Shown: positions 49,492 to 58,997 of the stretch, piece after piece
How positions within the stretch are numbered: position 1 is the first letter of the stretch
Layout of the letters: each line of letters begins with the position of its first letter
NCBI GenBank assembly: GCA_017114885.1
Contig: WNLJ01000015.1
Span: 62,001 to 126,000 of the forward strand
Direction of reading: 5' to 3'
Source: Neisseriaceae bacterium PsAf
Lineage (GTDB): Bacteria; Pseudomonadota; Gammaproteobacteria; Burkholderiales; Neisseriaceae
DNA: 64,000 nt
Notes under the pieces: model-generated
Told to the model about the DNA's origin: nothing
Database searches by the model: none
The model's input: only the letters and a program-made list of their open reading frames with translations
Program-made: the position numbers and the translations under genes

Positions 49492-50053
49492 ACTTTAATC
49501 GTGAATATCGATTGTAAATTCGATAAATTCCAAATAATAAAAGTATTAACATGCAACCAGGACCAGTAGCAACAAAAAATAATAAATATATCTAAAATAA
49601 CTTCACAAAAAACCTTATTCTATATTAAAAAAATAAAATTATTTCATTAGATGTCACATAAAACAATGTCTTTAGCCTATGCAGAAATCTAAAAATATAC
49701 TCATAGATAAGATATTGTAGTTTAAAAGTATTGGTACTTAATCAAGCCTCAATTAGGACTAAATAAGAATTATGAAGCACCTTAATGTATATAGATATCT
49801 CTAAGCGAACTGGTTTCAGTTAAAAATAATTTACTCAATCAAATAAACAAGAAAAGAGCTCAAAATAATAATGATTGATTTCATGGAAGCTTTAATAAGT
49901 AAAAATTGGAAGGATTTTCCTTGCTAATCATAGGCTAAAAATGACTACATAACACTCTAATACTTAGTTTTGATTTGGAAAAGTCAACTATAGTTGTCCC
50001 TATTTTTATCATTCATCAAGATATTTTTGTCACATGAGAATAACTAAGAAACT
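49492..50053. other. Gene-poor AT-rich stretch
   Basis: Up to about 49600 the minus strand has a short frame for a small hydrophobic peptide (FFVATGPGCMLILLLFG) that ends inside the previous ORF; its only ATG leaves 31 residues. The remaining 450 bases hold no reading frame of note, no strong hairpin and no RNA gene that I can recognise. Confidence 0.5.
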
Positions 50054-50767
50054 CTATTCGAAACAAGCTTGTTCAAAGCCATTTTTACAACTTTGCTCAA
50101 AATATTCTTTTGCTTTAGCATTATTTTTTGTTACACCATCACCACTTTTATACATCATACCCAAATTATATTGAGCAAGATAATCTCCCTGTTTAGCCGC
50201 TTTCTCAAGCCAATACTGAGTTTTCTTTTTGTCTTGTTTGACTCCATCACCTTCATAATACATCATTGCTAAATTGTATTGAGCATAGGCCAATCCTTGC
50301 TTTGCGGCCACTTCAACCCAATAAGCCGCTTTTTTAAAATCTTGTTTCACATCTCTTCCATTATCGTACATTGTCCCCAAACTATATTGAGCATCCACAA
50401 AACCTTGTTGAGCTGATTTTTCATACCAATAAGCTGCCTTCTCATAATTTTTCTCAGTATTAAACATGATTCCAAAATTATATTGAGCAATTTCATTGCC
50501 CTTTTTAGCCGCTTCTTCCATCCAATATTTAGCTTGATTTTGATCTTGTTTAACACCATTGCCTTGCATATACATAAATGCGATATTAATTTGTGCTTGT
50601 TCATTACCTTGTTTGGCTTCTTTCAAACATACTGGATAAGCTTCTTGCCACTTTTCTATTGCATCTAGCGAATCACATAGTGAAGAATCAGCATAATTAA
50701 CAGCTGCAGAACAATATATTACTAATAGTAATAAATAGTAATAAAAACTTAATTTTTTAACCTTCAT
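50054..50767 (-). CDS. Sel1-repeat protein, exported
   Basis: A 237-residue protein with a signal peptide (YYYLLLLVIYCSAAVNYA) and about five Sel1-like (TPR-type) repeats between residues 55 and 225. Units are of the form AQYNLAMMYYEGDGVKQDKKKTQYWLEKAAKQGD, quoted here in parts: AQYNLGMMYKSGDGV, AQYSLGTMYDNGRDV and so on. One unit (AQYNFGIMFNTEKNYEKA) lacks the usual G-x-G-V loop. It ends in Cys-containing SCKNGFEQACFE. Sel1 proteins are scaffolds for protein contacts. Probably periplasmic; partner unknown. The window has two further Sel1/Hcp-type proteins. Confidence 0.87.
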   Translation of the reverse strand: MKVKKLSFYYYLLLLVIYCSAAVNYADSSLCDSLDAIEKWQEAYPVCLKEAKQGNEQAQINIAFMYMQGNGVKQDQNQAKYWMEEAAKKGNEIAQYNFGIMFNTEKNYEKAAYWYEKSAQQGFVDAQYSLGTMYDNGRDVKQDFKKAAYWVEVAAKQGLAYAQYNLAMMYYEGDGVKQDKKKTQYWLEKAAKQGDYLAQYNLGMMYKSGDGVTKNNAKAKEYFEQSCKNGFEQACFE

Positions 50768-51169
50768 ACAAATATCTTATATTTACTTAATATCGAGCTA
50801 TCCTAAACAACCGTATTAGAACACTAATGTACAAGTTTAACTTACCTTATTAATAATTTTTTATAAACACACACAAGTAATGGAATAACTTCCTATTATG
50901 ATTGTAACATATTAAAAAATAATTTATTTCATATAAAATCAAATATTTATTTAAAAAATACTATAGAATTAAAATTTTTCCTGAGAAAATTTTATTATTT
51001 AGTAAAGAAATTATCATATAAATAGCCCATTATCTCATACCGTCATTACTTAGATTTAGCCTATTATAAGAAAAAGTAACTAGTAAATGAATAAATATTC
51101 TTTTTAAATTAATTTAAACATATCTATCATTAACATATTGAAATTAAATACTTTTAATAAAAGAATAAA
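50768..51169. other. AT-rich gap before the taurine cluster
   Basis: This divergent gap lies between the Sel1 gene and the tau cluster and should hold promoters for both. It is extremely AT-rich. A palindrome AAAATTTT-7-AAAATTTT is at 50971-50993. No gene, no clear regulator site and no RNA is seen. Confidence 0.5.
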
Positions 51170-52163
51170 ATGTTAAATACTAATAGAAAAGTTATTGGTT
51201 TAATTATTAGTTTAATTGCATTACTAGTAATTATTTGCATTACTAGTAATTATTTATTTCGTCAGCCATCAGGATGACAGTCTGACAATTGACAAAACCA
51301 AAGTAAGCTCAATAAGTAAAGTCGTTGTAGCATATCAAACAGGTATTGACCCATTAAAAATTGCCCAAGCAAATGGTGATTATGAAAAAGCAACATATAC
51401 AAATATAGAATGGAAACAATTTAGCAATGGTGCAGATGTGATTGCAGCCATTGCTTCCGGTGATGTTCCAATAGGTAACATCGGATCAACTCCGTTAATT
51501 GTTGCTGCTAGCAAAGATTTACCTGTAGAAGTTTTCTATATATCAAGTTTATTAGGTGAATCTGAAGCACTCATTGCTAAGGATTATATTAACAATCCAA
51601 AATATTTAATAGGTAAAAAAATAGCCGTTACTTTTGTTTCTACAGCTCACTATAGTTTACTTTCAGAACTCTAGTATTGGGATATCAATAACGAAAACGT
51701 AATCATCGTTAATCTAAGACCACCTGAAATTGTTGGAGCATGGGAGCGAGGTGATATTGATGCAGCTTATGTATGGGAACCTGCTCTCGGTAATATAGAA
51801 AAAACTGGGAAAGTCATTACAACAAGTAAAAAAGTTGCAGAACAGGGCTCTCCTACTTATGATGTATGGGTTGTACGTAAGGACTTTGCCAAAAATAATG
51901 AGAAGTTTTTAACACAGTTTATAGAAGTGAGTAACAAATTAACTCTAGAATATCAAAATAATCCAAAAGCTTTCATACAAGATAATGATAATTTAAAGAA
52001 AATAGCTAATTTAACAGGTTCCAATATCGACGATATCAAAGTTGTATTGCCTGCCAACACATATCTCAATTTAGATGAACAACTAGAATTGTTACAAGGA
52101 AAATTCTTGGATGATATTAAAAAAATGGCATTTGAATATATTATAAAAGCAATTAACAAATAA
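51170..52163 (+). pseudogene. tauA: Taurine ABC transporter substrate-binding protein, broken
   Basis: TauA captures taurine in the periplasm for the TauABC importer. The reading frame begins at the ATG at 51170 with a hydrophobic signal (VIGLIISLIALLVII). A 19-base tandem duplication (51216-51253) then shifts the frame. Taking out one copy restores it exactly, giving VVVAYQTGIDPLKIAQANGD, then NGADVIAAIASGDVPIGNIG, FVSTAHYSLLSEL, and later PTYDVWVVRKDFAKNNEKF, a close match to TauA throughout. There is also an in-frame TAG at 51672-51674 (SEL-stop-YWDI), where family members often have Lys or Arg. Everything after that stop stays in the same frame to 52163. Two lesions make it non-functional as it stands. 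Confidence 0.92.
51216..51253 (+). repeat. 19-bp tandem duplication inside tauA
   Basis: TTGCATTACTAGTAATTAT is present twice head to tail (51216-51234, 51235-51253). Nineteen is not a multiple of three, so the duplication shifts the tauA frame by one. Loss of one copy would restore the frame exactly. Confidence 0.97.
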
Positions 52164-52164
52164 T

Positions 52165-52932
52165 ATGGATGATTTACAAGTTATCGATGTTTCTGTAACT
52201 TACCCAAACCAAATGTCACCAACTTTAAGTGAGATTTCACTAACTGTAGAAACTAATCAGATTACGGTTATCCTTGGACCTTCTGGATGTGGCAAGACTA
52301 CTCTCCTTAACGTTTTGGCAGGTTTTATTTTACCGAACTCCGGTGTAGTAAAATTGGGTGAGAAAATAATAAAAAATCCAGATTCTAGTCGTGTTGTGGT
52401 ATTCCAAGATAATACTCTGATGCCCTGGCTTAATGTTATTGATAATGTCGCCCTGGGTTTAAAAATTAAAAAGATACCAAAACAACAAAGATACTTAATT
52501 GCTAAACAATTATTACAACAAGTAAAGCTATATGATGTAGATAATAAATCTATTTGGGAGTTATCTGGAGGTATGAAACAGCGTGTTGGAATTGCTAGGG
52601 CCTTAGCGGTAAATTCAAATTTTTTATTAATGGATGAACCTTTTGGTGCCTTAGATATTTCCACTCGAGAACAAATGCAAGATTTATTGCTATCAATTTG
52701 GTCAGAAACCCAAACTGGAATTTTTCTGATAACTCATGATATTGATGAGGCTCTTGTGTTAGCTGATAAGTTAATTTTAATGACTGGTAAATCAGGTAAG
52801 ATAACTGAAACTACTTATCCCCTTTTTAGCCAGGAGTGGCTAAATAAGAAATCAATACGTCAAATAAAACTAACTAAAAATTTTTTAGAATTTAAAAACT
52901 ATTTATTTGAGAAATTATTTACTGAAAATTAG
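52165..52932 (+). CDS. tauB: Taurine ABC transporter ATP-binding protein
   Basis: The ATPase of the taurine importer, 255 residues and apparently intact. Walker A is GPSGCGKTT, the signature is LSGGMKQRVGIARAL, Walker B is LLMDEPFGALD and the switch His is in LITHDIDEAL. The Q-loop region is VVFQDNTLMPWLNVIDN, typical of the TauB/SsuB/NrtD group. It starts one base after the tauA stop and is followed by a strong AGGAGG for tauC. It is assigned to taurine by its neighbours tauA and tauD. With tauA and tauC broken it has no obvious partner here. Confidence 0.9.
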   Translation: MDDLQVIDVSVTYPNQMSPTLSEISLTVETNQITVILGPSGCGKTTLLNVLAGFILPNSGVVKLGEKIIKNPDSSRVVVFQDNTLMPWLNVIDNVALGLKIKKIPKQQRYLIAKQLLQQVKLYDVDNKSIWELSGGMKQRVGIARALAVNSNFLLMDEPFGALDISTREQMQDLLLSIWSETQTGIFLITHDIDEALVLADKLILMTGKSGKITETTYPLFSQEWLNKKSIRQIKLTKNFLEFKNYLFEKLFTEN

Positions 52933-52943
52933 GAGGAATCAAA

Positions 52944-53746
52944 ATGAATTTTAAAAAAAATACTACCTTTTTCCTCCTTAAGTATAAAAAATATAGTTTG
53001 ACTATTATTAGCTTGTCTCTAGTTTTTTTATATGGTGGCTAATTACATCATTAAATCTAGTTCTTCCATTATTCCTACCAAGTCCTCAACAGGTATTTAA
53101 TCAATTCAAGATAGTTTCCACGCAGGGATTCATGGAGGCTACGTTGTGGCAGCATTTAGAAACAAGTTTACAAAGAATTTTTATTTCATTGATACTAGCA
53201 ATATTAATAGGAGTACCTATAGGAATGATCATGGGATTAAACACTTGGATAAATGATTTACTAGATCCCTTAGTAGAATTTTATCGACCTATTCCCCCAT
53301 TAGCTTATCTCCCCCTAGTTGTCATTTGGTTAGGTATTGGTGAGAGTACTAAAGTTGCATTAATATTTTTAGCTATGCTTGCTCCTATTATTATTTCAAC
53401 AAAACAAGGTATGCTTTTATCTAATGATAATCGAATTAGATCGATAAGATCTCTTGGTGCAAAAAATCGAGAAGTTATAACAGAGGTAATCTTACCTTCA
53501 GCATTACCCAATATTTTAACAGGTATTAGAATTGGTTTAGGAGCCGGTTGGTCAACACTAGTTGCTGCTGAACTCATAGCTGCACAAAGGGGTTTGGGTT
53601 ATATGATCCAATCTGCATCACAATTTTTAGTCACAGATATCGTCATTCTTGGAATAGTTGTAATTGCTATCGTAGCATTATGTATAGAAGTTATTTTGAG
53701 AAAAATACAAACTCACTTAACACCTTGGTACGGTAAATGTACCTAA
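52944..53746 (+). pseudogene. tauC: Taurine ABC transporter permease, frameshifted
   Basis: The membrane subunit of the taurine importer. The ATG at 52944 follows AGGAGG. The first frame reads LTIISLSLVFLYGG and then stops. One base is missing in a run of seven T (53023-53029); with eight T it reads on as WWLITSLNLVLPLFLPSPQQ and joins the long remaining frame from 53132 (QHLETSLQRIFISLILAIL; EFYRPIPPLAYLPLVVIWLG; the EAA-type loop RSLGAKNREVITEVILPSALP). The rest is complete to the C-terminus. The lesion is a single homopolymer base, so an assembly error is possible, but the neighbouring genes are damaged too. Confidence 0.88.
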
Positions 53747-53767
53747 AAACCATAGGATATATTCATT

Positions 53768-54603
53768 ATTAAAATTAGAAAATTAACTCCTTACTTAGGA
53801 GCAATAATAGAGGATATTAATTTATCCACTATTTTGAAAAATGGTTGCGAAGATATAATATTAGATGCTATGACCGAAAACCTAGTAATTTTTATTAGAA
53901 ATCAAAATATTACACCTATAGAACAACGTAATTTAGCCAAGTTTTTTGGCCCTCTACATATACACCCTATATTTCCCAATATTTCTGAAGTTCCAGAAAT
54001 TATGGTTTTAGATAATAGTAAACAAGATTTACAAGATAATGAAAACCGGCATACTGATGTTACTTTTATCAAAAATCCACCATTAGGCTGTGTTTTATAT
54101 GCTAAAAATGTACCTGATTATGGTGGAGATACTTTATGGAGTAGCTCATTAGCCGCCTATGATGCTCTGTCTAACCCATTGAAAAAATTTTTAGATAGAC
54201 TTACTGCAATTCATGATATATCTAAAGGATTCCCTGTTGAACGGTTTGCAACCACAGAAAGCGAGCATATTAAATTAGAGCAAATTAAAAAAACAACCCT
54301 CCTGTTGTTCATCCCGTTATTCGAACTCACCCCATTACGGGGCGGAAAGGTTTATTTGTTAATGATGGATTTACAACAAAAATTAATGAACTAGAAAAAA
54401 AAGAAAGTGAAGTTATCTTAAAGTTTTTGTTCAATCATCATGCTGAGCATCGCTTTATAATCCAGTGGCATTGGAGAAATGGTGATATAGCAATATGGGA
54501 CAATCGCTGTACTCAACATCAAGCTTTGTATAACTATGGAAACTATCCAAGAGTGATGCATCGTGCAACAATCCTAGGTGACGTTCCAAAAAATACTTTA
54601 TAA
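53768..54603 (+). pseudogene. tauD: Taurine dioxygenase, frameshifted
   Basis: TauD is the Fe(II)/2-oxoglutarate enzyme that releases sulfite from taurine. The first part reads as TauD (YLGAIIEDINLSTIL; ENLVIFIRNQNITP; RHTDVTFIKNPPLG with the metal-binding H-x-D; GGDTLWSSSLAAYDALS). It breaks in a run of seven A (54287-54293). One extra A restores NPPVVHPVIRTHPITGRKGL and then WRNGDIAIWDNRCTQHQALY and RVMHRATILGD, which complete the catalytic His and Arg. No ATG precedes the frame: the best start position is an ATT near 53768, so the start codon may be lost as well. The gene follows tauC directly, completing the order tauABCD. Confidence 0.88.
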
Positions 54604-54673
54604 TTTGGCTACAAAAATTAGTATAAACTACAATTCTAAGTAGAAGTTGTTAAAATTCATTATAGATAGGAAA

Positions 54674-55708
54674 CTATTCATAATAATTTTCTGCAATTTT
54701 TTCTAGTTTAGCCTGAAGTATAACCGCATCACTAAAACTTGGAACACAATGAGTATCTTCTAATAAATCAGAGTAAACAGATGAATATGTATTAACTAAA
54801 TTTAATCCTATGGCACTATTACTATCGACCTCAGTAGACAAGCCATCTTCTCCTATAATTTTAATGGCTAAAGGTTCATATTGAACATGTCCTGATTCTG
54901 CTTCTATTTGTAATTTAATATTTTCAAACTCCATTTCCCAATACAGGCCAGTATTCCCACCTTTATACCAAGTATCCAGTAAGGCATTTTTTGCCAATCC
55001 TTGGTACAAAACATGATCAATAGCTGTTCGATTAATATTTTTACCAGTATCTTTAACTGTAACACAACTAAATTTTGAAGAAACCATTGAGTTAACTTCT
55101 TCAATTTCACCTAATAAATATTCAAGCGCAGAAAACAAATGAGCAAATGGAATAGTTAACGTATTGACACCATTTTCTTTTAGTTGAGCATATTCATATC
55201 TTGAGTCAATAATTCTTCCCCGAGTTGGATCACTTCCTCTAATGACACACGATAACAATTTACCCGTTTTTTGATCATTAGTAATTCTCTTAATTTCATT
55301 AATATAAGGTGAATTAAGTGCTTGCAATCCTATAAATGTTTTAATTTTATATTTTTCTGCTCGTTGTTTAATTTGCAAAGACTCTTGAGAACTTATACCT
55401 AATGGCCATTCACAATAAATTGCTTTCTGATATGGAATAATTTTACTGATAATTGATTGATGTTGAGGTAGATTTACTGCCACAACAACTAAATCAATGT
55501 CATCACGAGAAGCTAATTCCTCCACATTATCTGTATAAAATGGTACATCATATTTTAGTGAAGCTTTCTTGGCTTTCTCTCGACTAGACGCAACTAATCC
55601 ATTAATTTCAAATAAATTATTTAATTTTTTCAATGAGGGATAGTGTGCTGTAGCACCCCAACCACCATCTGCACTTAATCCAATAATCCCTACCCCTATT
55701 TTTCTCAC
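54674..55708 (-). CDS. Gfo/Idh/MocA oxidoreductase, Gal80-like
   Basis: A 344-residue NAD(P)-binding protein. The N-terminus VGIIGLSADGGWGATAHYPSL resembles the Gal80-like subgroup of Gfo/Idh/MocA proteins, with the Rossmann-type beginning. Further features are ASRDDIDLVVVAVNLPQH and KAIYCEWPLGIS (the family Glu-(Lys/Trp)-Pro motif). The usual catalytic Lys in E-K-P is here a Trp (CEWPL), as in Gal80-like proteins, so it may be a regulatory or redox protein rather than a classical dehydrogenase. The GTG start is preceded by GAGGGG. It lies tail to tail with the tau cluster. Substrate unknown. Confidence 0.82.
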   Translation of the reverse strand: MRKIGVGIIGLSADGGWGATAHYPSLKKLNNLFEINGLVASSREKAKKASLKYDVPFYTDNVEELASRDDIDLVVVAVNLPQHQSIISKIIPYQKAIYCEWPLGISSQESLQIKQRAEKYKIKTFIGLQALNSPYINEIKRITNDQKTGKLLSCVIRGSDPTRGRIIDSRYEYAQLKENGVNTLTIPFAHLFSALEYLLGEIEEVNSMVSSKFSCVTVKDTGKNINRTAIDHVLYQGLAKNALLDTWYKGGNTGLYWEMEFENIKLQIEAESGHVQYEPLAIKIIGEDGLSTEVDSNSAIGLNLVNTYSSVYSDLLEDTHCVPSFSDAVILQAKLEKIAENYYE

Positions 55709-55831
55709 TATCTATGCCCCTCAGTTAAGCTCAGATTAAATTCCTCATTAAAGATTCTATCACTAAACTTTAATCAATTATAATCAAAAACTTTTAATAG
55801 CTAATGATTATGTTTCAATATTTTTTAAAAA

Positions 55832-55865
55832 TTATAAAAAAAGCTACCCTAAAAAGAGTAGCTTT
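55832..55865 (-). terminator. Rho-independent terminator after the OmpA-family gene
   Basis: AAAGCTAC pairs with GTAGCTTT across a 10-base loop, and a T run follows on the minus strand. It lies about 25 bases after the stop of the OmpA-family gene. Confidence 0.85.
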
Positions 55866-55888
55866 GTTGTTATGTATTTTAAACTAAA

Positions 55889-56527
55889 TTACTGCACTGC
55901 AATTAACTGAATCTCTACACGACGATTATTTTGACGACCTGCTGGCGTTGCATTTGTATCAATTGGTTGTCTTGATCCCACACCTGTATAATTCATATTG
56001 GTAATACCATTACTACTTAAATAATTGTATACCGAATAGGCCCTATTTACAGATAATGGATCGTTAATCGCATCATTACCAGTATTGTCGGTATGACCCG
56101 TAATATTAACACGCTGACCTTGATTTTCTTTCAAAACAGGGATAATACCATTCAATATTTCAATTGAGCGAGGTTTTAAATTATACTTATTCGTGTCAAA
56201 AGTAACATTTTCTGGCATGGTCAATAGAATTTTATCTTCAGCCACTCTATCAACAGAAACACCGGAACCTGCAGTTGCTTTCTTTAACTTGGCTTCTTGA
56301 ATATCCATGATCGCGCCCACTGTCGCACCCACTACACCACCTGCAATTGCAGAGTTTCTAGTATTTTTTGAACTATCTCCAAAAATCGCTCCCAGAGCAG
56401 CACCGATACCAGCCCCACCCGCACCATAAGTAACCGTTCTTGCCACTCTTTGTTCTCCATCAGCAGTGGTTACACAAGCGGACAAGGCCAACATAACAGT
56501 TGACAACAAAAATACTTTCTTCAACAT
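55889..56527 (-). CDS. OmpA-family lipoprotein (YiaD-like)
   Basis: A 212-residue outer-membrane lipoprotein. The lipobox is LSAC with the Cys at residue 18. A glycine-zipper part follows (YGAGGAGIGAALGAIFGD; IAGGVVGATVGAIMD). The C-terminal OmpA domain contains NITGHTDNTGNDAIN, LSVNRAYSVYNYL and AGRQNNRRVEIQL, which hold the residues that bind peptidoglycan. It probably links the outer membrane to the wall. YiaD of E. coli has the same build. A strong AAAAGGAGAGAG precedes the ATG. Confidence 0.92.
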   Translation of the reverse strand: MLKKVFLLSTVMLALSACVTTADGEQRVARTVTYGAGGAGIGAALGAIFGDSSKNTRNSAIAGGVVGATVGAIMDIQEAKLKKATAGSGVSVDRVAEDKILLTMPENVTFDTNKYNLKPRSIEILNGIIPVLKENQGQRVNITGHTDNTGNDAINDPLSVNRAYSVYNYLSSNGITNMNYTGVGSRQPIDTNATPAGRQNNRRVEIQLIAVQ

Positions 56528-56751
56528 CTCTCTCCTTTTATTTCTATATATTTATTCTAAACTTATCTTGTTTCTTGTTAATCTTATTATCTACCTGTAG
56601 TTGGACTAAAAATAACCTAATTAGTTCCTAAACATATTATATATCTTATTAAGATCACCCCTTATTCTAACTCTTGTAAACATTAAAAAAATGTTAAAGC
56701 AAAGAGTGTTTCTATACCATCAAATTAATAACTATTAAAACAATTAACTAT

Positions 56752-58245
56752 TTACTTATAAAAAGATAACCCTTGCCATAAGTTCAAATGTTCTTTATAG
56801 GGACGTTGAATAGTATAAGAATTCTTATCAAATATTCTTACTTTATGGCTATCAGTATTATAAGATTCCCAATAATTATTCTGTGAATTTTCATTAGGAT
56901 CTCCATTTTTTGCGAAATTAACCCATGATAAATGCATTTCATTAATAAGTTTATTTTTGATTTGATTAGGTGCTCCTTTCCAAAATTTAGCGCCTAAAGA
57001 CTGATTATTCATATTACCAAAAACCACGGGAATCTCACTGGTATGGGTTGCCCCCCAGCGAAGAAGCTTAAGTAAAGGGGGTGCATAATCAAATCGATAC
57101 ATCCACACGTCATTATATTTTGCTTGCCCATTGGATAGTGCTATAGAATCGATTAAAAAATAACAATCATTACAAAATTCTTTAATCATTTCTTTATCAG
57201 TTTTGGTATTTTGATATAGTTCTAAAACTTTAGGCAACTTATCCTCCACTTGATTTAATTGAAACATCTTATTGAATAACTCTCTAGTGTAAGGCACAAG
57301 CCTTTTTTGACTAATAAAATAAGAAGACTCGTCTTTATTCGTCCCTATGATTATCTTTTTATTGGCCGCTATCCCTGATTCAATTGCCGTTAATGGATTA
57401 ATAGGAATTAAATCATCATTCACATTTGAAGGAGGCAGGAAACCTGGTAATTCTTGAGGGAATGTCTCAAAGACATAATCGGTATGTTGTTTCAATTTAG
57501 TAACAGGCATTTTTAATATTTTTTTGATTTCTGTTTTATCCAAGCCAGCACTTTTTAAAAACATATCTACAAATACCCGACTTGTTTTTTCTGTATGCAA
57601 CATTTCTGGTAAACAACTTTGTAAAATAGCTTTCTGAAACAAATTTTGAGTACTGGGAGCTACCATCAAGTGACTAATACTAATCGCTCCTGCACTTTCT
57701 CCAGCTAAAGTAATATTGTCTGGATCTCCACCAAAGTATTCTATATTTTCTTTAATCCATTTTAATGCCATAACTTGATCAGAAAAACCACCATTAGAAT
57801 CAAAATTTTGGTTATCATAAATCGAAAAATCAAAATACCCCAAAGCTCCTAATCGATAATTAATTGAAACAAATAAAACACCATCTTGAGCAAACAAACT
57901 TCCATCATAATGAGAGTCACTGTTTTCACCAAATATAAAGTTACCACCATAAATCCATACAAATACAGGTAGTTTTTGTTGATTATTATTACTTCGAATA
58001 ATATTTAAATGAAGACAATCCTCACTCTCAGGAATCTTGGTTAAAATAAAATCAATAAATTGAATTGGTTTTCTTTTAAAAGAGCGACATGATTTAATAC
58101 CTTCCCATTTATCACACTCTTGTGCTCTTTTAAAACGCAATTCATCGATAGGTGGTTTGGCAAAAGGCACACCCAACCATTGAATTAAATTGCCCGTTAC
58201 TTCGCCTTCAACTTTTCCGTAATTAGTTTCTACAATCGGATTCAT
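56752..58245 (-). CDS. Type-B carboxylesterase
   Basis: A carboxylesterase of about 497 residues of the cholinesterase-like family. The start is set at the ATG at 58245 (MNPIVETNYGKVEG), with AAGAGA upstream; a TTG eight codons earlier is less likely. The oxyanion region is VWIYGGNFIFGE; the nucleophile motif is TLAGESAGAISISHL; the acid is probably the Glu in GTNKDESSYFI, and the His is in WGATHTSEIPVVFG. There is no signal peptide, so it is probably cytoplasmic. It resembles p-nitrobenzyl-type esterases. Natural substrate unknown. Confidence 0.9.
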   Translation of the reverse strand: MNPIVETNYGKVEGEVTGNLIQWLGVPFAKPPIDELRFKRAQECDKWEGIKSCRSFKRKPIQFIDFILTKIPESEDCLHLNIIRSNNNQQKLPVFVWIYGGNFIFGENSDSHYDGSLFAQDGVLFVSINYRLGALGYFDFSIYDNQNFDSNGGFSDQVMALKWIKENIEYFGGDPDNITLAGESAGAISISHLMVAPSTQNLFQKAILQSCLPEMLHTEKTSRVFVDMFLKSAGLDKTEIKKILKMPVTKLKQHTDYVFETFPQELPGFLPPSNVNDDLIPINPLTAIESGIAANKKIIIGTNKDESSYFISQKRLVPYTRELFNKMFQLNQVEDKLPKVLELYQNTKTDKEMIKEFCNDCYFLIDSIALSNGQAKYNDVWMYRFDYAPPLLKLLRWGATHTSEIPVVFGNMNNQSLGAKFWKGAPNQIKNKLINEMHLSWVNFAKNGDPNENSQNNYWESYNTDSHKVRIFDKNSYTIQRPYKEHLNLWQGLSFYK

Positions 58246-58551
58246 AAATATTAATCTCTTACTATTCAATTAATAATAGTACATCATCTAGTCAATGTCT
58301 GAAGCATTATATTGGGTATAAATTATCATACATCACCAAATATTTCGTAAAACGCTGTATTGAAATTATTTTTCATCTTATGACTTATAACGCTTGATTT
58401 AAATTGTAGGTAGTTTATTGAATTATTATATGATAATAAAAACTATTATCATATATGATAAGTATGACAACTTAAATAAATAAATATTCTTCAACAACAT
58501 TTTTTTTATTTTTTAGGGTAAAATAGGACAACTCAAAATAAAGGATAAATC

Positions 58552-58947
58552 ATGAAGAAAACTTTTTTACTTGTCGGTTTTATGACTCTCATTTTAAGTG
58601 CTTGTGCTTCTACTGAAAAAAACCCAACTATTGCACAACAATTAAAAAGCAAATGCGAAATGAATGATTATAATGCTTGCAATGACTTAGGTTACTTAAA
58701 TGAATATGGGATGAGTTTAGCAGTTAACAAACAAGCTGCTTTTGACTTATACCAAAAGTCTTGTAACGGTAATAGTGCTCAAGGCTGTAATAATCTTGGT
58801 CGATACTATGCTTTTGGAACAAATGATATCGTTGAAATAGATACCAATAAAGCAATTGAACTATTTGATAAAGCTTGTCAATTGGGTGAAAAGCCTGCTT
58901 GCAGTAATTTAAATATTCTATTACTACAAAATAGTGTAAAAAAATAA
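58552..58947 (+). CDS. Cys-rich Sel1/Hcp-like lipoprotein
   Basis: A 131-residue lipoprotein with lipobox LSAC (Cys at residue 18). Three Sel1-like repeats have paired cysteines at a regular place: KCEMNDYNACNDLGYLNEYG, SCNGNSAQGCNNLGRYYAFG and ACQLGEKPACSNL. This is the Hcp-type (beta-lactamase-like cysteine-rich) pattern, in which each repeat is locked by a disulfide. Envelope location is likely; partner unknown. The ribosome site AAAGGAT precedes the ATG and a terminator follows. Confidence 0.88.
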   Translation: MKKTFLLVGFMTLILSACASTEKNPTIAQQLKSKCEMNDYNACNDLGYLNEYGMSLAVNKQAAFDLYQKSCNGNSAQGCNNLGRYYAFGTNDIVEIDTNKAIELFDKACQLGEKPACSNLNILLLQNSVKK

Positions 58948-58964
58948 AATAAAAATAAAATAAT

Positions 58965-58994
58965 AAAAAACCCACTACCTTAGTGGGTTTTTTA
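58965..58994. terminator. Bidirectional terminator between convergent genes
   Basis: AACCCACTA (58969-58977 region) pairs with TAGTGGGTT, with a 3-base loop, flanked by six A and six T. It can serve both the Sel1 lipoprotein gene on the plus strand and the glutamate-synthase-like gene on the minus strand. Confidence 0.93.
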
Positions 58995-58997
58995 TTA

